Positions 20,772 to 30,298 of a stretch of DNA of 64,000 nucleotides are shown piece by piece. The position numbers and the translations under genes were made by a program. This stretch comes from Lachnospiraceae bacterium. Its GTDB lineage: Bacteria > Bacillota > Clostridia > Lachnospirales > Lachnospiraceae. The stretch lies in assembly GCA_024693135.1 (NCBI GenBank), contig JAILLN010000010.1:1-64000 (forward strand). Reading direction: 5' to 3'. The notes beneath the pieces were generated by a model that saw only the letters and a program-made list of their open reading frames with translations, did not search any database and was not told the DNA's origin. Position 1 is the first letter of the stretch. Each line of letters starts with the position of its first letter.

Positions 20772-21314
20772 TCATCCTTTCAATACATCTTTATTTTTCC
20801 ACACATAGTCGATAAGGGATATCACGGTCAAAAACAATGCGGTCCAAGTCACCAGCGCCACGATCCCCTTCATGACGGGATGGTTGATGTCCGCGATGAT
20901 CAGGATCACCATCACCATCTGGAAGGTGGTCTTGAATTTCCCCCAATAGCTGGCGGCGATCACGATGCCCCGGTCGGAAGCCACCAGCCGGAAACCGCTG
21001 ATGACAAATTCCCTGGATACGATGATGATCACGATCCAGGAGGCAAGCTTATCCAGGCCCACAAGGCAGATCAGGGCGGCGCAGACGAGAAGCTTATCTG
21101 CCAGCGGATCCATAAATTTCCCAAAGTTCGTTACCAGATTGTATTTCCTGGCGATCTTCCCGTCCGCCAGATCGGTCAGGCTCGCTATGACAAATATCCC
21201 CAGGGCCACCCACTTGGATGCCCCCCCGAAGCAATTCGTCAGGAGCACTGCCACAAAAAAGGGGATCAGAATCACCCGGAATATCGTCAGCTTATTCGGC
21301 AGATTCATCTTCAT
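20772..21314 (-). CDS. pgsA: CDP-diacylglycerol--glycerol-3-phosphate 3-phosphatidyltransferase
   Basis: MNLPNKLTIFRVILIPFFV...SLTDLADGKIARKYNLVTNFGKFMDPLADKLLV (CDP-alcohol phosphotransferase motif). Confidence 0.92.
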   Translation of the reverse strand: MKMNLPNKLTIFRVILIPFFVAVLLTNCFGGASKWVALGIFVIASLTDLADGKIARKYNLVTNFGKFMDPLADKLLVCAALICLVGLDKLASWIVIIIVSREFVISGFRLVASDRGIVIAASYWGKFKTTFQMVMVILIIADINHPVMKGIVALVTWTALFLTVISLIDYVWKNKDVLKG

Positions 21315-22725
21315 CGATCACGTCTCCAATCAAGTCATATCCGTTGTTTTCCCGGATCCGGACCTCAAGCATCTCCCCGCTTAGATAAGACCTTCCCCGG
21401 TCCGGAAAAAACACATAGGCGTCCACCTCCGGCGCATCCTTATAGGTCCGGCCCACATAGGTTTTCTCCTCAGGCAGGCGGCCCTCCACCAAGACCTTCA
21501 CGGTCTTTCCTGCCATCTCTCCGGCCTTTTCAAAGGCGATGCGCTGCTGCAGCTCCATCAGCTGCTTCCTGCGCCTTAATTTCACCCTCTTCGGCACCTG
21601 GCCCGGCATGTCATAGGCCCTGGTGCCCTCCTCCCTGGAATAGGGAAAGACCCCCAGCCGGTCGAAGCGCATCTCTTCCACGAAGCCCATCAGCTCCTCA
21701 TGCTCCTCCTCCGTCTCTCCCGGAAATCCGGTGATCAGGGTCGTCCTAAGGGCGATATCCGGGATCCGTTCCCTGAGCCTTTGGATCATGCCGCAAAGCC
21801 CCGCCCTGGTGGTTTTTCTTCCCATATCCCTTAAGATGCGGCCGCTTGCATGCTGTATCGGAAGATCCAGGTAATGGCATACCTTTTCATTTCCGGCGAT
21901 GGCATCCACAAGCTCCTCCGTGATCTCCTCCGGATAGCAGTACATGAGCCGGATCCACTTGATCTCCGGGATCGCAGACAGCCTTTCCAGCAGGCGGGGA
22001 AGCTTCTTTTCCCCATAAAGGTCCGTACCGTAGAGGGTAGTTTCCTGGGCAATGAGGATCAGCTCCACGGCCCCGAGCCCGGCAAGGGCTTCCGCATCCT
22101 TGATAAGCGTCTCCTCCGGCACGCTCCGGTATCTCCCCCTCACGGACGGGATCACGCAGTAGCTGCACTGCTTGGAGCAGCCCTCCGCGATCTTCAGGTA
22201 GGCATAGTGGCTGGCATGGGTCAGTATCCTTTTTCCCGGTACATAAGGCAGGGTCTTGAGCGGATCCAGGATGGTCCGGCTCCTGCCCGAAAGCGCCTCA
22301 TCCACGGCTTCCACGATCCGCGGAAAGGATGCCGTCCCCACCACGGCGTCTACCTCCGGAAGGCTCTCCCGGATCTCCCCGCTGTAGCGCTGGGCAAGAC
22401 AGCCCGTCACGATGATGGCCTTAAGCTTCCCGGTCTTTTTCAGCTCCCCCAGCTCCAGGATCTCCCGGATGCTCTCCTCCTTGGCATCCCCGATGAAGCA
22501 GCAGGAGTTCACCACCGCCGCGTCCGCTTCTCCGGCCTCCTCGGCAAAGCCATATCCCGCTTCAGACAGGAGAGCCATCATCTGCTGGGTATCCACCTGG
22601 TTTTTATCGCAGCCCAGGGAAACGATCCAGAGCTTTGCGCCTGCGGCCCGGTTTGCATCTTTAGAAACGGATGGACGGGCTTTTTCGTTCCCGTCCTTCC
22701 GTTTCTTTGTATCAGTCTTCGTCAT
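21292..22725 (-). CDS. rimO: ribosomal protein S12 methylthiotransferase RimO
   Basis: MTTase N-domain LWIVSLGCDKNQVDTQQM; radical SAM KIAEGCSKQCSYCVIPSVRGRYRS; C-terminal TRAM-like domain. Confidence 0.93.
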   Translation of the reverse strand: MTKTDTKKRKDGNEKARPSVSKDANRAAGAKLWIVSLGCDKNQVDTQQMMALLSEAGYGFAEEAGEADAAVVNSCCFIGDAKEESIREILELGELKKTGKLKAIIVTGCLAQRYSGEIRESLPEVDAVVGTASFPRIVEAVDEALSGRSRTILDPLKTLPYVPGKRILTHASHYAYLKIAEGCSKQCSYCVIPSVRGRYRSVPEETLIKDAEALAGLGAVELILIAQETTLYGTDLYGEKKLPRLLERLSAIPEIKWIRLMYCYPEEITEELVDAIAGNEKVCHYLDLPIQHASGRILRDMGRKTTRAGLCGMIQRLRERIPDIALRTTLITGFPGETEEEHEELMGFVEEMRFDRLGVFPYSREEGTRAYDMPGQVPKRVKLRRRKQLMELQQRIAFEKAGEMAGKTVKVLVEGRLPEEKTYVGRTYKDAPEVDAYVFFPDRGRSYLSGEMLEVRIRENNGYDLIGDVIDEDESAE

Positions 22726-22951
22726 CCTGATTCAGGATTTTCAGCTCCCCGCTGTTCAGCTCCTCTACCGCAATGGAGAGCGGCTTCTTGTCCCCGATAT
22801 GGACCAGAGGCTCGGCTCCATCCGTGATCTGCCTGGCCCGCTTGGCCGTGGCAAATACGATGGAATACCGGCTGTTGACGATGGGGGTTTCTCCCTCTTC
22901 CACGTCAGCGTTGACCACTTTCATTAGATCCGAATACGATGGGTGCAGCAT
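22712..22951 (-). CDS. rpoZ: RNA polymerase omega subunit
   Basis: MLHPSYSDLMKVVNADVEEGETPIVNSRYSIVFATAKRARQI; between gmk and rimO. Confidence 0.9.
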   Translation of the reverse strand: MLHPSYSDLMKVVNADVEEGETPIVNSRYSIVFATAKRARQITDGAEPLVHIGDKKPLSIAVEELNSGELKILNQDDED

Positions 22952-22954
22952 TTT

Positions 22955-23587
22955 TTAATCCTCCTGTTTTAATTCCTTCCGGATTTGATCCAGAAATTCT
23001 CTCTGATGCTCCGGCCTGTAATGCGATGCCTGTATGATCCCATGCAGCAGCCTGGTGCATTCCTCAAGGTCATCATTTACCACGATATAATCATAGCCCG
23101 CCATGCCATAGGACTCCATTTCTGCCCTGCGCATGCGCTTTTCGATATTTTCCTTATCCTCCGTGCCCCGGCTTTCGATCCTGCGGCGAAGCTCCTTCGC
23201 GTCGGGCGGCGTCACAAAGACCAGCAGCGCATCCGGATATTTATCCCGGATCTGCATGGCGCCGTCGATCTCGATCTCTAAGATCACGTCCTTGCCCTCA
23301 GCCAGCTTCTCATCTACGAATTTCTTCGGGGTTCCGTAATAATTGCCCACATATTCCGCATGCTCCAGAAGCTCTCCCTTCCGGATCATCTCCTCGAACT
23401 CCTCCCGGGTCTTGAAGAAGTAGCTCTCCCCTTCCTTTTCTCCCGGCCTCGGCTTTCTGGAGGTGGCAGATATGGAGAGCACATAGCAGTCATAATGCTT
23501 AAGCAGCTCCCGCATGAGGGTGCCCTTCCCGGATCCCGAAAAGCCCGAAACGACTGTCAATATGCCTCGTTCGCTTAAATTACGCAT
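22955..23587 (-). CDS. gmk: guanylate kinase
   Basis: GILTVVSGFSGSGKGTLMRELL...SATSRKPRPGEKEGESYFF. Confidence 0.95.
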   Translation of the reverse strand: MRNLSERGILTVVSGFSGSGKGTLMRELLKHYDCYVLSISATSRKPRPGEKEGESYFFKTREEFEEMIRKGELLEHAEYVGNYYGTPKKFVDEKLAEGKDVILEIEIDGAMQIRDKYPDALLVFVTPPDAKELRRRIESRGTEDKENIEKRMRRAEMESYGMAGYDYIVVNDDLEECTRLLHGIIQASHYRPEHQREFLDQIRKELKQED

Positions 23588-23837
23588 CTGATTCTCCCGC
23601 TATCCCAGCTTTAACCCTCTGCAGCAGCGTGTCCGGCGTCAGGGCCGAAAGCACGACCTGGCTGTTTTCCATGATGATCACGGATTTTGCCTTCCTTCCG
23701 TGGGTACCGTCGATAGAGACGCCCTCATCCTTGGCCTTTCTCACCATTCTCTTGGCCGGGGCGGAATCCGGATTCACGATGGCGATCATCCGGTCCAGAT
23801 TGACGATATTGCCGTATCCTATATTGATCAAGTTCAT
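23580..23837 (-). CDS. remA: extracellular matrix regulator RemA-like (DUF370)
   Basis: MNLINIGYGNIVNLDRMIAIVNPDSAPAKRMVRKAKDEGVSIDGTHGRKAKSVIIMENSQVVLSAL; yicC-remA-gmk-rpoZ order; start trimmed to 23837. Confidence 0.92.
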   Translation of the reverse strand: MNLINIGYGNIVNLDRMIAIVNPDSAPAKRMVRKAKDEGVSIDGTHGRKAKSVIIMENSQVVLSALTPDTLLQRVKAGIAGESDA

Positions 23838-24727
23838 TATTCTATGTTCTGCACCTGCTCCCGTATCTTTTCGATCACGGTCTTCAGCTCGATGGCCCGG
23901 TCCGAAAGCTCCAGGTCGCTCGATTTGGACAATGTGGTATTGGCTTCCCGGTTCATCTCCTGTGCGATGAAATCCAGCTTCCTCCCGCAGCCGCCCCCGG
24001 CCTTCAGGCACTGGATCATGCTGTCGATATGGCTCTTCAGCCGGACGATCTCCTCATCCACGCAGACCTTGTCCGCAAAGATGGCTACCTCCGTCAGAAG
24101 CCGGGATTCCTCTGCCTGGACTCCGCTTGATGCAAGGATCTCATTCACCCTCTCCGTGATCTTCCTGCGGTATTCCTCTACGATCTGCGGGGAGCGGCGC
24201 TCGATGAAATCCACATCCTCCTTCATGGATTCCAGCTTTTCCAGGAGATCCTTCTTCAGGTTCTCCCCTTCCTCCTCCCTGGCTTCCACGAAGCGCTCCA
24301 GGGCGCCCTTCACGCATTCTTCCAGGTCTTCCCAGATCTCGTCCTCATTTTCCTCGGCTTCCTCCATGGTAAACACATCCTGGTACCGGGAAAGCGTCGA
24401 AAGGCGGATGTCATTTTCCAGGCCGAATTCCTTCGCCATCTGCGTCAGGTAGCCGTAATACTCCTTCGCGATGGCGCTGTTGTAATGCACCGTTTCCTGG
24501 CTTTCGTTGAAATCCTCCAGCTGTACATATACGTCCACCTTGCCCCGCTCGATGTAGCGCTTCATGAGGCTGCGGATCTTGGATTCAAACACTCCCAGCT
24601 TCCTGGGGAGCTTGATGTTCGTCTCCAGATAGCGGTGGTTCACCGCCTTAAACTCCACCGAGAATTTCCGGTTATGCCCGCCTGCCTCGCATCTTCCGAA
24701 GCCGGTCATGCTCCTTATCTTTTCCAT
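23837..24727 (-). CDS. yicC: YicC/YloC family endoribonuclease
   Basis: MEKIRSMTGFGRCEAGGHNRKFSVEFKAVNHRYLETNIKLPR. Confidence 0.93.
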   Translation of the reverse strand: MEKIRSMTGFGRCEAGGHNRKFSVEFKAVNHRYLETNIKLPRKLGVFESKIRSLMKRYIERGKVDVYVQLEDFNESQETVHYNSAIAKEYYGYLTQMAKEFGLENDIRLSTLSRYQDVFTMEEAEENEDEIWEDLEECVKGALERFVEAREEEGENLKKDLLEKLESMKEDVDFIERRSPQIVEEYRRKITERVNEILASSGVQAEESRLLTEVAIFADKVCVDEEIVRLKSHIDSMIQCLKAGGGCGRKLDFIAQEMNREANTTLSKSSDLELSDRAIELKTVIEKIREQVQNIE

Positions 24728-24811
24728 GAGATCCTTCTGTCCCTTTTTCGAAGTAATATAATTGATTATACTATAACATAAGCAAAGTTGCCACGGAATG
24801 TTGCGTAAATC

Positions 24812-25669
24812 TTATGTCAGGATCCGGCAGGCTTCGCGGTACTTTTCCGCCGTCTTTTCGATCACGTCCTCCGGCAGGTAGTCCTCCTGCTCGGGATGGG
24901 AGCGGATCCAGTCCCTTACATACTGCTTGTCAAAGGAAGGCTGGGATTTTCCGGGCGCATAGCCCTCAGCCGGCCAGAACCGGGAGCTGTCCGGGGTCAG
25001 CATTTCGTCCCCAAGGATCACATTCCCCTCCTCATCCAGTCCGAATTCAAACTTGGTATCCGCAATGATGATGCCCTTCGTCCTGGCATACTCCGCACAT
25101 TTCCCGTAAAGGGCAAGGGTCTTGTCCCTGAGCTTCTGTGCATATTCCGCACCCTTTCCGGGATATTCCTTTTCCAATACCTCGATGCTTCTTTCGAAGG
25201 AGATATTTTCATCATGGTCTCCCAGCTCCGCCTTGGTGCTGGGGGTATAGATGGGCTGCGGCAGCTGCTGGGATTCCTTAAGCCCCTCCGGCAGGGCGAT
25301 GCCGCAGACCTCTCCGCTCTTTTGGTAGGAAGCCCAGCCCGAGCCCGTGATATAGCCCCTTACGATGCACTCTATGGGAAGCATATGCAGCTTCCGGCAG
25401 AGCATCACGTTTCCCCGGAATTCTTCCTTCCGGAAATACTCCGGCATGTCCATGGGATCCGTGGAGATCATATGGTTCGGCACGATATCCTCTGTGAGCC
25501 GGAACCAGAATTCCGAAAGCCTGGTCAGTATCTCTCCCTTCCCCGGAACCGGATTTTTCAGGATGCGGTCAAAGGCCGAGATCCGGTCTGTGGCGCGGAT
25601 GATGAGCCGCTCCCCGATATCGTAGATCTCCCTTACCTTTCCTTCCTTGATCGGTGTGTAATCCTTCAT
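24812..25669 (-). CDS. purC: phosphoribosylaminoimidazole-succinocarboxamide synthase
   Basis: MKDYTPIKEGKVREIYDIGERLIIRATDRISAFDRIL...VRGYITGSGWASYQKSGEVCG; start trimmed to 25669. Confidence 0.94.
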   Translation of the reverse strand: MKDYTPIKEGKVREIYDIGERLIIRATDRISAFDRILKNPVPGKGEILTRLSEFWFRLTEDIVPNHMISTDPMDMPEYFRKEEFRGNVMLCRKLHMLPIECIVRGYITGSGWASYQKSGEVCGIALPEGLKESQQLPQPIYTPSTKAELGDHDENISFERSIEVLEKEYPGKGAEYAQKLRDKTLALYGKCAEYARTKGIIIADTKFEFGLDEEGNVILGDEMLTPDSSRFWPAEGYAPGKSQPSFDKQYVRDWIRSHPEQEDYLPEDVIEKTAEKYREACRILT

Positions 25670-25682
25670 TTTTTTCTCCCCT

Positions 25683-26168
25683 TTAACTTGCGATCGCCCC
25701 GTAGGCCCCAAAGCCCAGACGGCTCAGCACATACATGATGACGCCGGCAAGCACCACGCCGGCGATGACTGCGGCCACGCTCTTTTTGAATTCCATATCC
25801 AGGATGGAAGCGGCCAGCGTCCCGGTCCAGGCTCCCGTGCCAGGAAGCGGGATCCCCACAAAGAGCAGGAGGGCGATATACAGTCCGTGGCCTGCCTTTG
25901 CCTCAAGCTTCCTTCCTCCCTTCTCCCCCTTTTCCAGGCAGAAGGTAAAGAACCCCCCGATCACCGGTTTGTCCTTGCCCCAGAGAAGCACCTTCCTGGC
26001 AAAGAAATAGATCACCGGCACCGGAAGCATATTTCCGATCACGCATACCACAAAAGCCGGCAGGATCGGAAGCCCGAAGCCCACGGCCACCGGGATGGCT
26101 CCCCTAAGCTCGATCAGGGGCACCATGGAAATAAAATAGATGATCAGATACTGAACTATAGTTGACAT
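25683..26168 (-). CDS. small multidrug-export-like membrane protein (COG2426 type)
   Basis: YFISMVPLIELRGAIPVAVGFGLPILPAFVVCVIGNMLPVPVIYFFARK; multiple TM segments. Confidence 0.75.
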   Translation of the reverse strand: MSTIVQYLIIYFISMVPLIELRGAIPVAVGFGLPILPAFVVCVIGNMLPVPVIYFFARKVLLWGKDKPVIGGFFTFCLEKGEKGGRKLEAKAGHGLYIALLLFVGIPLPGTGAWTGTLAASILDMEFKKSVAAVIAGVVLAGVIMYVLSRLGFGAYGAIAS

Positions 26169-26180
26169 AATGTCTCTCCT

Positions 26181-27254
26181 CTATGCTTCTTCCCGCAACG
26201 CCGGAAGGATCTCCCTAAGCGCCGCAAAGAGGGCATCCATTTCCTCCTCTGTGCCGACGGTGATCCTTAAATAGTCCGCGATCCGCTCCGGCTTCTTAAA
26301 ATGCCTCACGTAGATCCTCCTCTCCTTTAAGGCCTCAAACACCCTTGCGGCCCCGATCCCCTCCGGCGGCTTCGCAAACAGGAAATTCGTGGATGAACGG
26401 CCGCAGGAAAACCCAAGCCCGCACAGCACATCGCGGGATCTCTCCCTGGTCTTGATGATCTTTTCCGTGATCTCCCGGAAGTAGGACTCGTCCTTTATGG
26501 CGGCTGCTCCTGCCAGGATGGAGGGTGTATTCATGGTATAGGAATTGACGGAATACTTTACAGCCTGAAGCACCTCCATCAGCTCCCTGGAGGCAAAAGC
26601 ATAGCCGATCCGCATACCGGCCATTGCCCTGGATTTTGACATGGTCCGGACCACCGCCAGATTCGGATAGCGGTCTATGAGAGGCAGGGCCGTCTCCCCG
26701 CCGAAATCCACATAAGCCTCATCGATGATCACGACGCTGTCCTGGTTCTTTTCGATGATCTCCTGCAGTACCGAAAGCTCTTCTGCCCGCCCGGTGGGGG
26801 CATTGGGATTGGCGATGACGATCCCGCCGTTTTCAGCAAGATAGTCCTCCGGCCGGATCCGGAAATCCGGATCTAAAGGCACGGTGCGGTAGGGGATCCG
26901 GTATACCTCGGCCCAGACGTCATAAAAGGAATAGGTAACATCCGGGAATAATACCGGCTTCTTTCCCTCAAAGAAGGCCAGGAAGCACATGGAAAGCACA
27001 TCATCCGAGCCCACTCCGGCAAAGATCTGCTCCTTCTTTACCCCATAATATGCCGAAAGGGCTTCCGTGAGGGTCTCGATCCCCACCTCCGGATACAATC
27101 TCAGCCTTTCCGGATCCATGTTCCTTAAAGCCTCTGCCACCTTCGGGGAAGGGGGATAGGGGCATTCGTTTGTATTCAGCTTGATGACACTGCCCCGCGG
27201 CTGTTCCCCCGGCACATAGGGCGTCACCTTTCTTAAATTATCCCGGAAGCTCAT
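26181..27254 (-). CDS. hisC: histidinol-phosphate aminotransferase
   Basis: VTPYVPGEQPRGSVIKLNTNECPYPPSPKV...TMSKSRAMAGMRIGYAFAS (class I/II aminotransferase, HisC type). Confidence 0.9.
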   Translation of the reverse strand: MSFRDNLRKVTPYVPGEQPRGSVIKLNTNECPYPPSPKVAEALRNMDPERLRLYPEVGIETLTEALSAYYGVKKEQIFAGVGSDDVLSMCFLAFFEGKKPVLFPDVTYSFYDVWAEVYRIPYRTVPLDPDFRIRPEDYLAENGGIVIANPNAPTGRAEELSVLQEIIEKNQDSVVIIDEAYVDFGGETALPLIDRYPNLAVVRTMSKSRAMAGMRIGYAFASRELMEVLQAVKYSVNSYTMNTPSILAGAAAIKDESYFREITEKIIKTRERSRDVLCGLGFSCGRSSTNFLFAKPPEGIGAARVFEALKERRIYVRHFKKPERIADYLRITVGTEEEMDALFAALREILPALREEA

Positions 27255-28441
27255 TTCAGATCCATCTCCCCTGCAAGCTTTTCAAACTCCCTGAGGGAAT
27301 TCCGGCAGGTCTCGTAAGAAACACAGTAAGCAAGCCTCACATAGCCCGGGCACAGGAAGGAAGACCCGGGCACCAGAAGGATCCGGTGCTTTCTTGCCGC
27401 CTCCACGAATTTCTTCTCATCCTCTGTCGGGGACTTGATGAACATATAAAACGCTCCGTCCGGCTTCACCACCTCAAAGCCGTACTTTGTCAGAGCCTCA
27501 TGCAGCAGGTCGCGGTTTCTCTTGTAATAGGCGATGTCTGCTTTTTCCTCCAGGCACTCTGCCACCACCTTCTGGAAGAGCGACGGCGCATTCACAAAGC
27601 CAAGCACCCGGTTTGCGATGGTAAGGGCCTGGATCAGCCTCTCTGCATCCGCCGCCTCATCCGGCACTACGAGATAGCCGATCCGCTCCCCGGGAAGGCT
27701 CAGGGTCTTGCTGAAGGAATAACCTACGATGGTATTGTTATAATACTTTGTAAGATACGGCACCTCTGCGCCGGTATAGACCAGCTCCCTGTAGGGCTCG
27801 TCTGAGATCAGAAAGATCTCCGTATCATATTCTTTCCCCTTCTCCTCCAGGATGGAGGAAATCTTCCGTATGGTCTCCTCGGAGTAGATGACCCCGGTGG
27901 GATTGTTGGGATTATTGATGATCACCGCCCTGGTCTCCGGCGTGATCTTGGCTTCAAAGTCCGCCAGGTCCGGCTGGAAGGTGCTGGTGTCCGGAGATAC
28001 GACCACCAGGGAGCCGTCCACATTCGCCACATAATTTTTATATTCCAGGAAGAATGGCGCAAAGGCCACCACCTCGTCCCCTGGATTGATCAGGGCCTTC
28101 AGGGCTACGTTCAGCCCCCCTGCGGCTCCCACGGTCATGATGATGTTGCGTCCATGAAAGGAGGTCTCAAAGCGCCGGTTCAGGGACTCGGCCACCTTTT
28201 CCCTCACGTCCTCAAAGCCCGCGTTGTTCATGTAGCCGTGAAGGGCAAGGGGATCCTCTTCACGAAGGAGGCGCTCCACCGTTTCCTTTACCTTTTCCGG
28301 AGCAGGCACGTTCGGATTGCCCAGGGAAAAATCATAGACATTCTCTGCCCCGTACTCGGCAGCCATCCTCCTGCCTTCCTCAAACATCACACGCACCACG
28401 GAATTATTGTCCACCAATGCCTGCATCTTCTTTGAAATCAT
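27251..28441 (-). CDS. pyridoxal-phosphate-dependent aminotransferase (aspartate aminotransferase family)
   Basis: YDFSLGNPNVPAPEKVKETV...NNPNNPTGVIYSEETI...YSFSKTLSLPGERIGYLVVP. Confidence 0.9.
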   Translation of the reverse strand: MISKKMQALVDNNSVVRVMFEEGRRMAAEYGAENVYDFSLGNPNVPAPEKVKETVERLLREEDPLALHGYMNNAGFEDVREKVAESLNRRFETSFHGRNIIMTVGAAGGLNVALKALINPGDEVVAFAPFFLEYKNYVANVDGSLVVVSPDTSTFQPDLADFEAKITPETRAVIINNPNNPTGVIYSEETIRKISSILEEKGKEYDTEIFLISDEPYRELVYTGAEVPYLTKYYNNTIVGYSFSKTLSLPGERIGYLVVPDEAADAERLIQALTIANRVLGFVNAPSLFQKVVAECLEEKADIAYYKRNRDLLHEALTKYGFEVVKPDGAFYMFIKSPTEDEKKFVEAARKHRILLVPGSSFLCPGYVRLAYCVSYETCRNSLREFEKLAGEMDLK

Positions 28442-28471
28442 ATCCTTCTCCTTTGCAAACGAAGCCGTCCC

Positions 28472-28993
28472 CTACTTTAACATCTTGACCGAGGGCCAAT
28501 AGCGGAAGATCGCCTTCCCGATCATGCCCTCACGGTGCAGATAGGTATTGTCCCAGTATCTGGAATCCGCTGAATCATTGCGGTTGTCCCCCATCATGAA
28601 ATAGCAGCCCTCCGGGATCTTGTAGGGGCCGAACTCCCCTATGGTCTCCACGGTGAGGTACGGCTCATCCAGCTCCTCCCCGTTGATATATACCTTGCCT
28701 CCCGATACCAGAAGCTCCTCCCCCGGCAGGCCGATCAGCCTCTTGATGTACAGCACGCTTTCATTATCCGGGTATTTGAAGATGATGATATCGCCACGCT
28801 GGGGATCCTTCTTCAGATAAGACAGGCGGCTCCCGATGATCCGATCCCTGGCCATGATGGTCGTCTCCATGGAGGATGTAGGTACCGTGGCATTGACGAT
28901 CAGCAAATGGTTGATCAAAAATGACATGCCCGCCGCTACGATAATGACCGCCACCCATTCCAGGATTTCTCTCACTCTTTCCGCTCTCGTCAT
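28472..28993 (-). CDS. lepB: signal peptidase I
   Basis: INHLLIVNATVPTSSMETTIMARDRIIGSRLSYLKKDPQRGDIIIFKYPDN...LYIKRLIGLPGE...GDNRNDSADSRYW. Confidence 0.93.
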   Translation of the reverse strand: MTRAERVREILEWVAVIIVAAGMSFLINHLLIVNATVPTSSMETTIMARDRIIGSRLSYLKKDPQRGDIIIFKYPDNESVLYIKRLIGLPGEELLVSGGKVYINGEELDEPYLTVETIGEFGPYKIPEGCYFMMGDNRNDSADSRYWDNTYLHREGMIGKAIFRYWPSVKMLK

Positions 28994-29080
28994 GGCTTCA
29001 GTATCTGTTCTTCCTTTCCCGGATTTCTCTCACGCCTTCCTCTCTCGTCATGGCTAACGTATCCGCCCTTTCTTTCCCGG
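28965..29080. repeat. 58-bp imperfect tandem duplication covering the lepB translation-initiation region
   Basis: Copy A 28965-29022 and copy B 29023-29080 align end to end, 48/58 identical by eye; both contain an ATGACGAGAG start region. Confidence 0.85.
28998..29051 (-). CDS. 17-aa leader ORF upstream of lepB, homologous in DNA to the lepB start
   Basis: ATG ACG AGA GAG GAA GGC GTG AGA GAA ATC CGG ... TGA = MTREEGVREIRERKNRY*; stops 4 nt before the lepB ATG. Confidence 0.4.
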   Translation of the reverse strand: MTREEGVREIRERKNRY

Positions 29081-29312
29081 CGCCGTTTTTACGATGTCTT
29101 CCTTACAGGCATCAGACACCAAAACACTATTTTACACTATCCCTCCCCCAAAAATCAATCTTTTAAGAATCTTTGGGCGCTTTCGGTGTCATAAAAAATA
29201 ACATATTACATAACATATCTTTTACACAGCAATTTCACATAAAATATGATGGTAAACACACGGGCCGTGTTTTGGCAACCTGTTGTTTTTTTTGATTATC
29301 GAGAGGAGAAGA

Positions 29313-29513
29313 ATGAAAGACGAAAAACTCAGGATTATCCCAAAACAGTTGAAAGGCGAAGACGGACACAGGATCTTTTCCATCCGGGTCGCGGAAACCG
29401 TCTTTTGCGAGATTGAAGCCATCTCCGCCAGAACCGGCCGGAGCAGGAATGAACTGATCTCCATGCTTCTGTGCTATGCCCTGGATCGCTGCGTCGTAGA
29501 AGATCTGCATTAA
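29313..29513 (+). CDS. small ribbon-helix-helix/Arc-like putative DNA-binding protein
   Basis: MKDEKLRIIPKQLKGEDGHRIFSIRVAETVFCEIEAISARTGRSRNELISMLLCYALDRCVVEDLH; RHH-like pattern; AGGAGAAGA RBS upstream. Confidence 0.6.
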   Translation: MKDEKLRIIPKQLKGEDGHRIFSIRVAETVFCEIEAISARTGRSRNELISMLLCYALDRCVVEDLH

Positions 29514-29527
29514 GCACGCCGTTTCAA

Positions 29528-29575
29528 GAAGGCCGGCTTTCGGGTCATGGTAATAGACCCATACGGCCGGCCTTC
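29528..29575. repeat. long inverted repeat (possible terminator between convergent genes)
   Basis: gaaggccggc ... gccggccttc (10-bp perfect arms) with inner gggtc/gaccc; lies between convergent RHH and SOD genes. Confidence 0.65.
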
Positions 29576-29671
29576 CATATTTCCGGATGAAGCAAGACTC
29601 CTTGCCGCCCCTTCATCCGCATTCAGCAAGTGATGCAGCCGCTTCCTTAAGGAAATCCGGCTCTTTACCGG

Positions 29672-30289
29672 CTACGGATTCAGCACGGCATCAAAACGCT
29701 CCTCCACCTTCTTCCAGTCGATGACATTCCAAAGTGCCTTCACATAATCAGCGCGGAGATTTCTGTATTTCAGATAATAAGCATGCTCCCAGACATCGAT
29801 GGCAAGAAGGGGGATCCTTTCTTCTCCCAGGCTTATGGGATTGTCCTGGTTTGCGCTCTTGGATACGAAAAGATTTCCGGCCCAGTCCGCCGAAAGCCAG
29901 GCCCAGCCGGACCCGAACTGCCCCAGGCTAAGCTCCGTGAGCTCTGCCTTCAGCGCCTCCAGGCTCCCGTAGATCGCATTGATCTTTTCTAAAAGCTTTC
30001 CTTCCGGGGCATGCGCCGCATTGGGGGAAAGCGCCTCGAAATAAAGGTTGTGATTGTAGAAGCCGCCGCCGTTATTCCGGATGGCGGTCCGGTACCCTTC
30101 CTCCACCTGATCCAGTCCGCCCAGGAGCTTTTCGATCTCCATGTCCTCCAGGCCCGCCTTCGCCACGGCATCATTCAAGTTTTTGGTATAAGCCGCATGG
30201 TGCTTCCCGTAATGAGTCTCCATGGTAGCCGTGTCGATATACGGCTCCAGCGCATCAAATCCATACGGCAGCTCGATCTGCTGAAACAT
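29672..30289 (-). CDS. Fe/Mn superoxide dismutase
   Basis: FQQIELPYGFDALEPYIDTATMETHYGKHHAAYTKNLN...GSGWAWL...IDVWEHAYYLKYRN. Confidence 0.93.
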   Translation of the reverse strand: MFQQIELPYGFDALEPYIDTATMETHYGKHHAAYTKNLNDAVAKAGLEDMEIEKLLGGLDQVEEGYRTAIRNNGGGFYNHNLYFEALSPNAAHAPEGKLLEKINAIYGSLEALKAELTELSLGQFGSGWAWLSADWAGNLFVSKSANQDNPISLGEERIPLLAIDVWEHAYYLKYRNLRADYVKALWNVIDWKKVEERFDAVLNP

Positions 30290-30298
30290 CTCTTCCTC

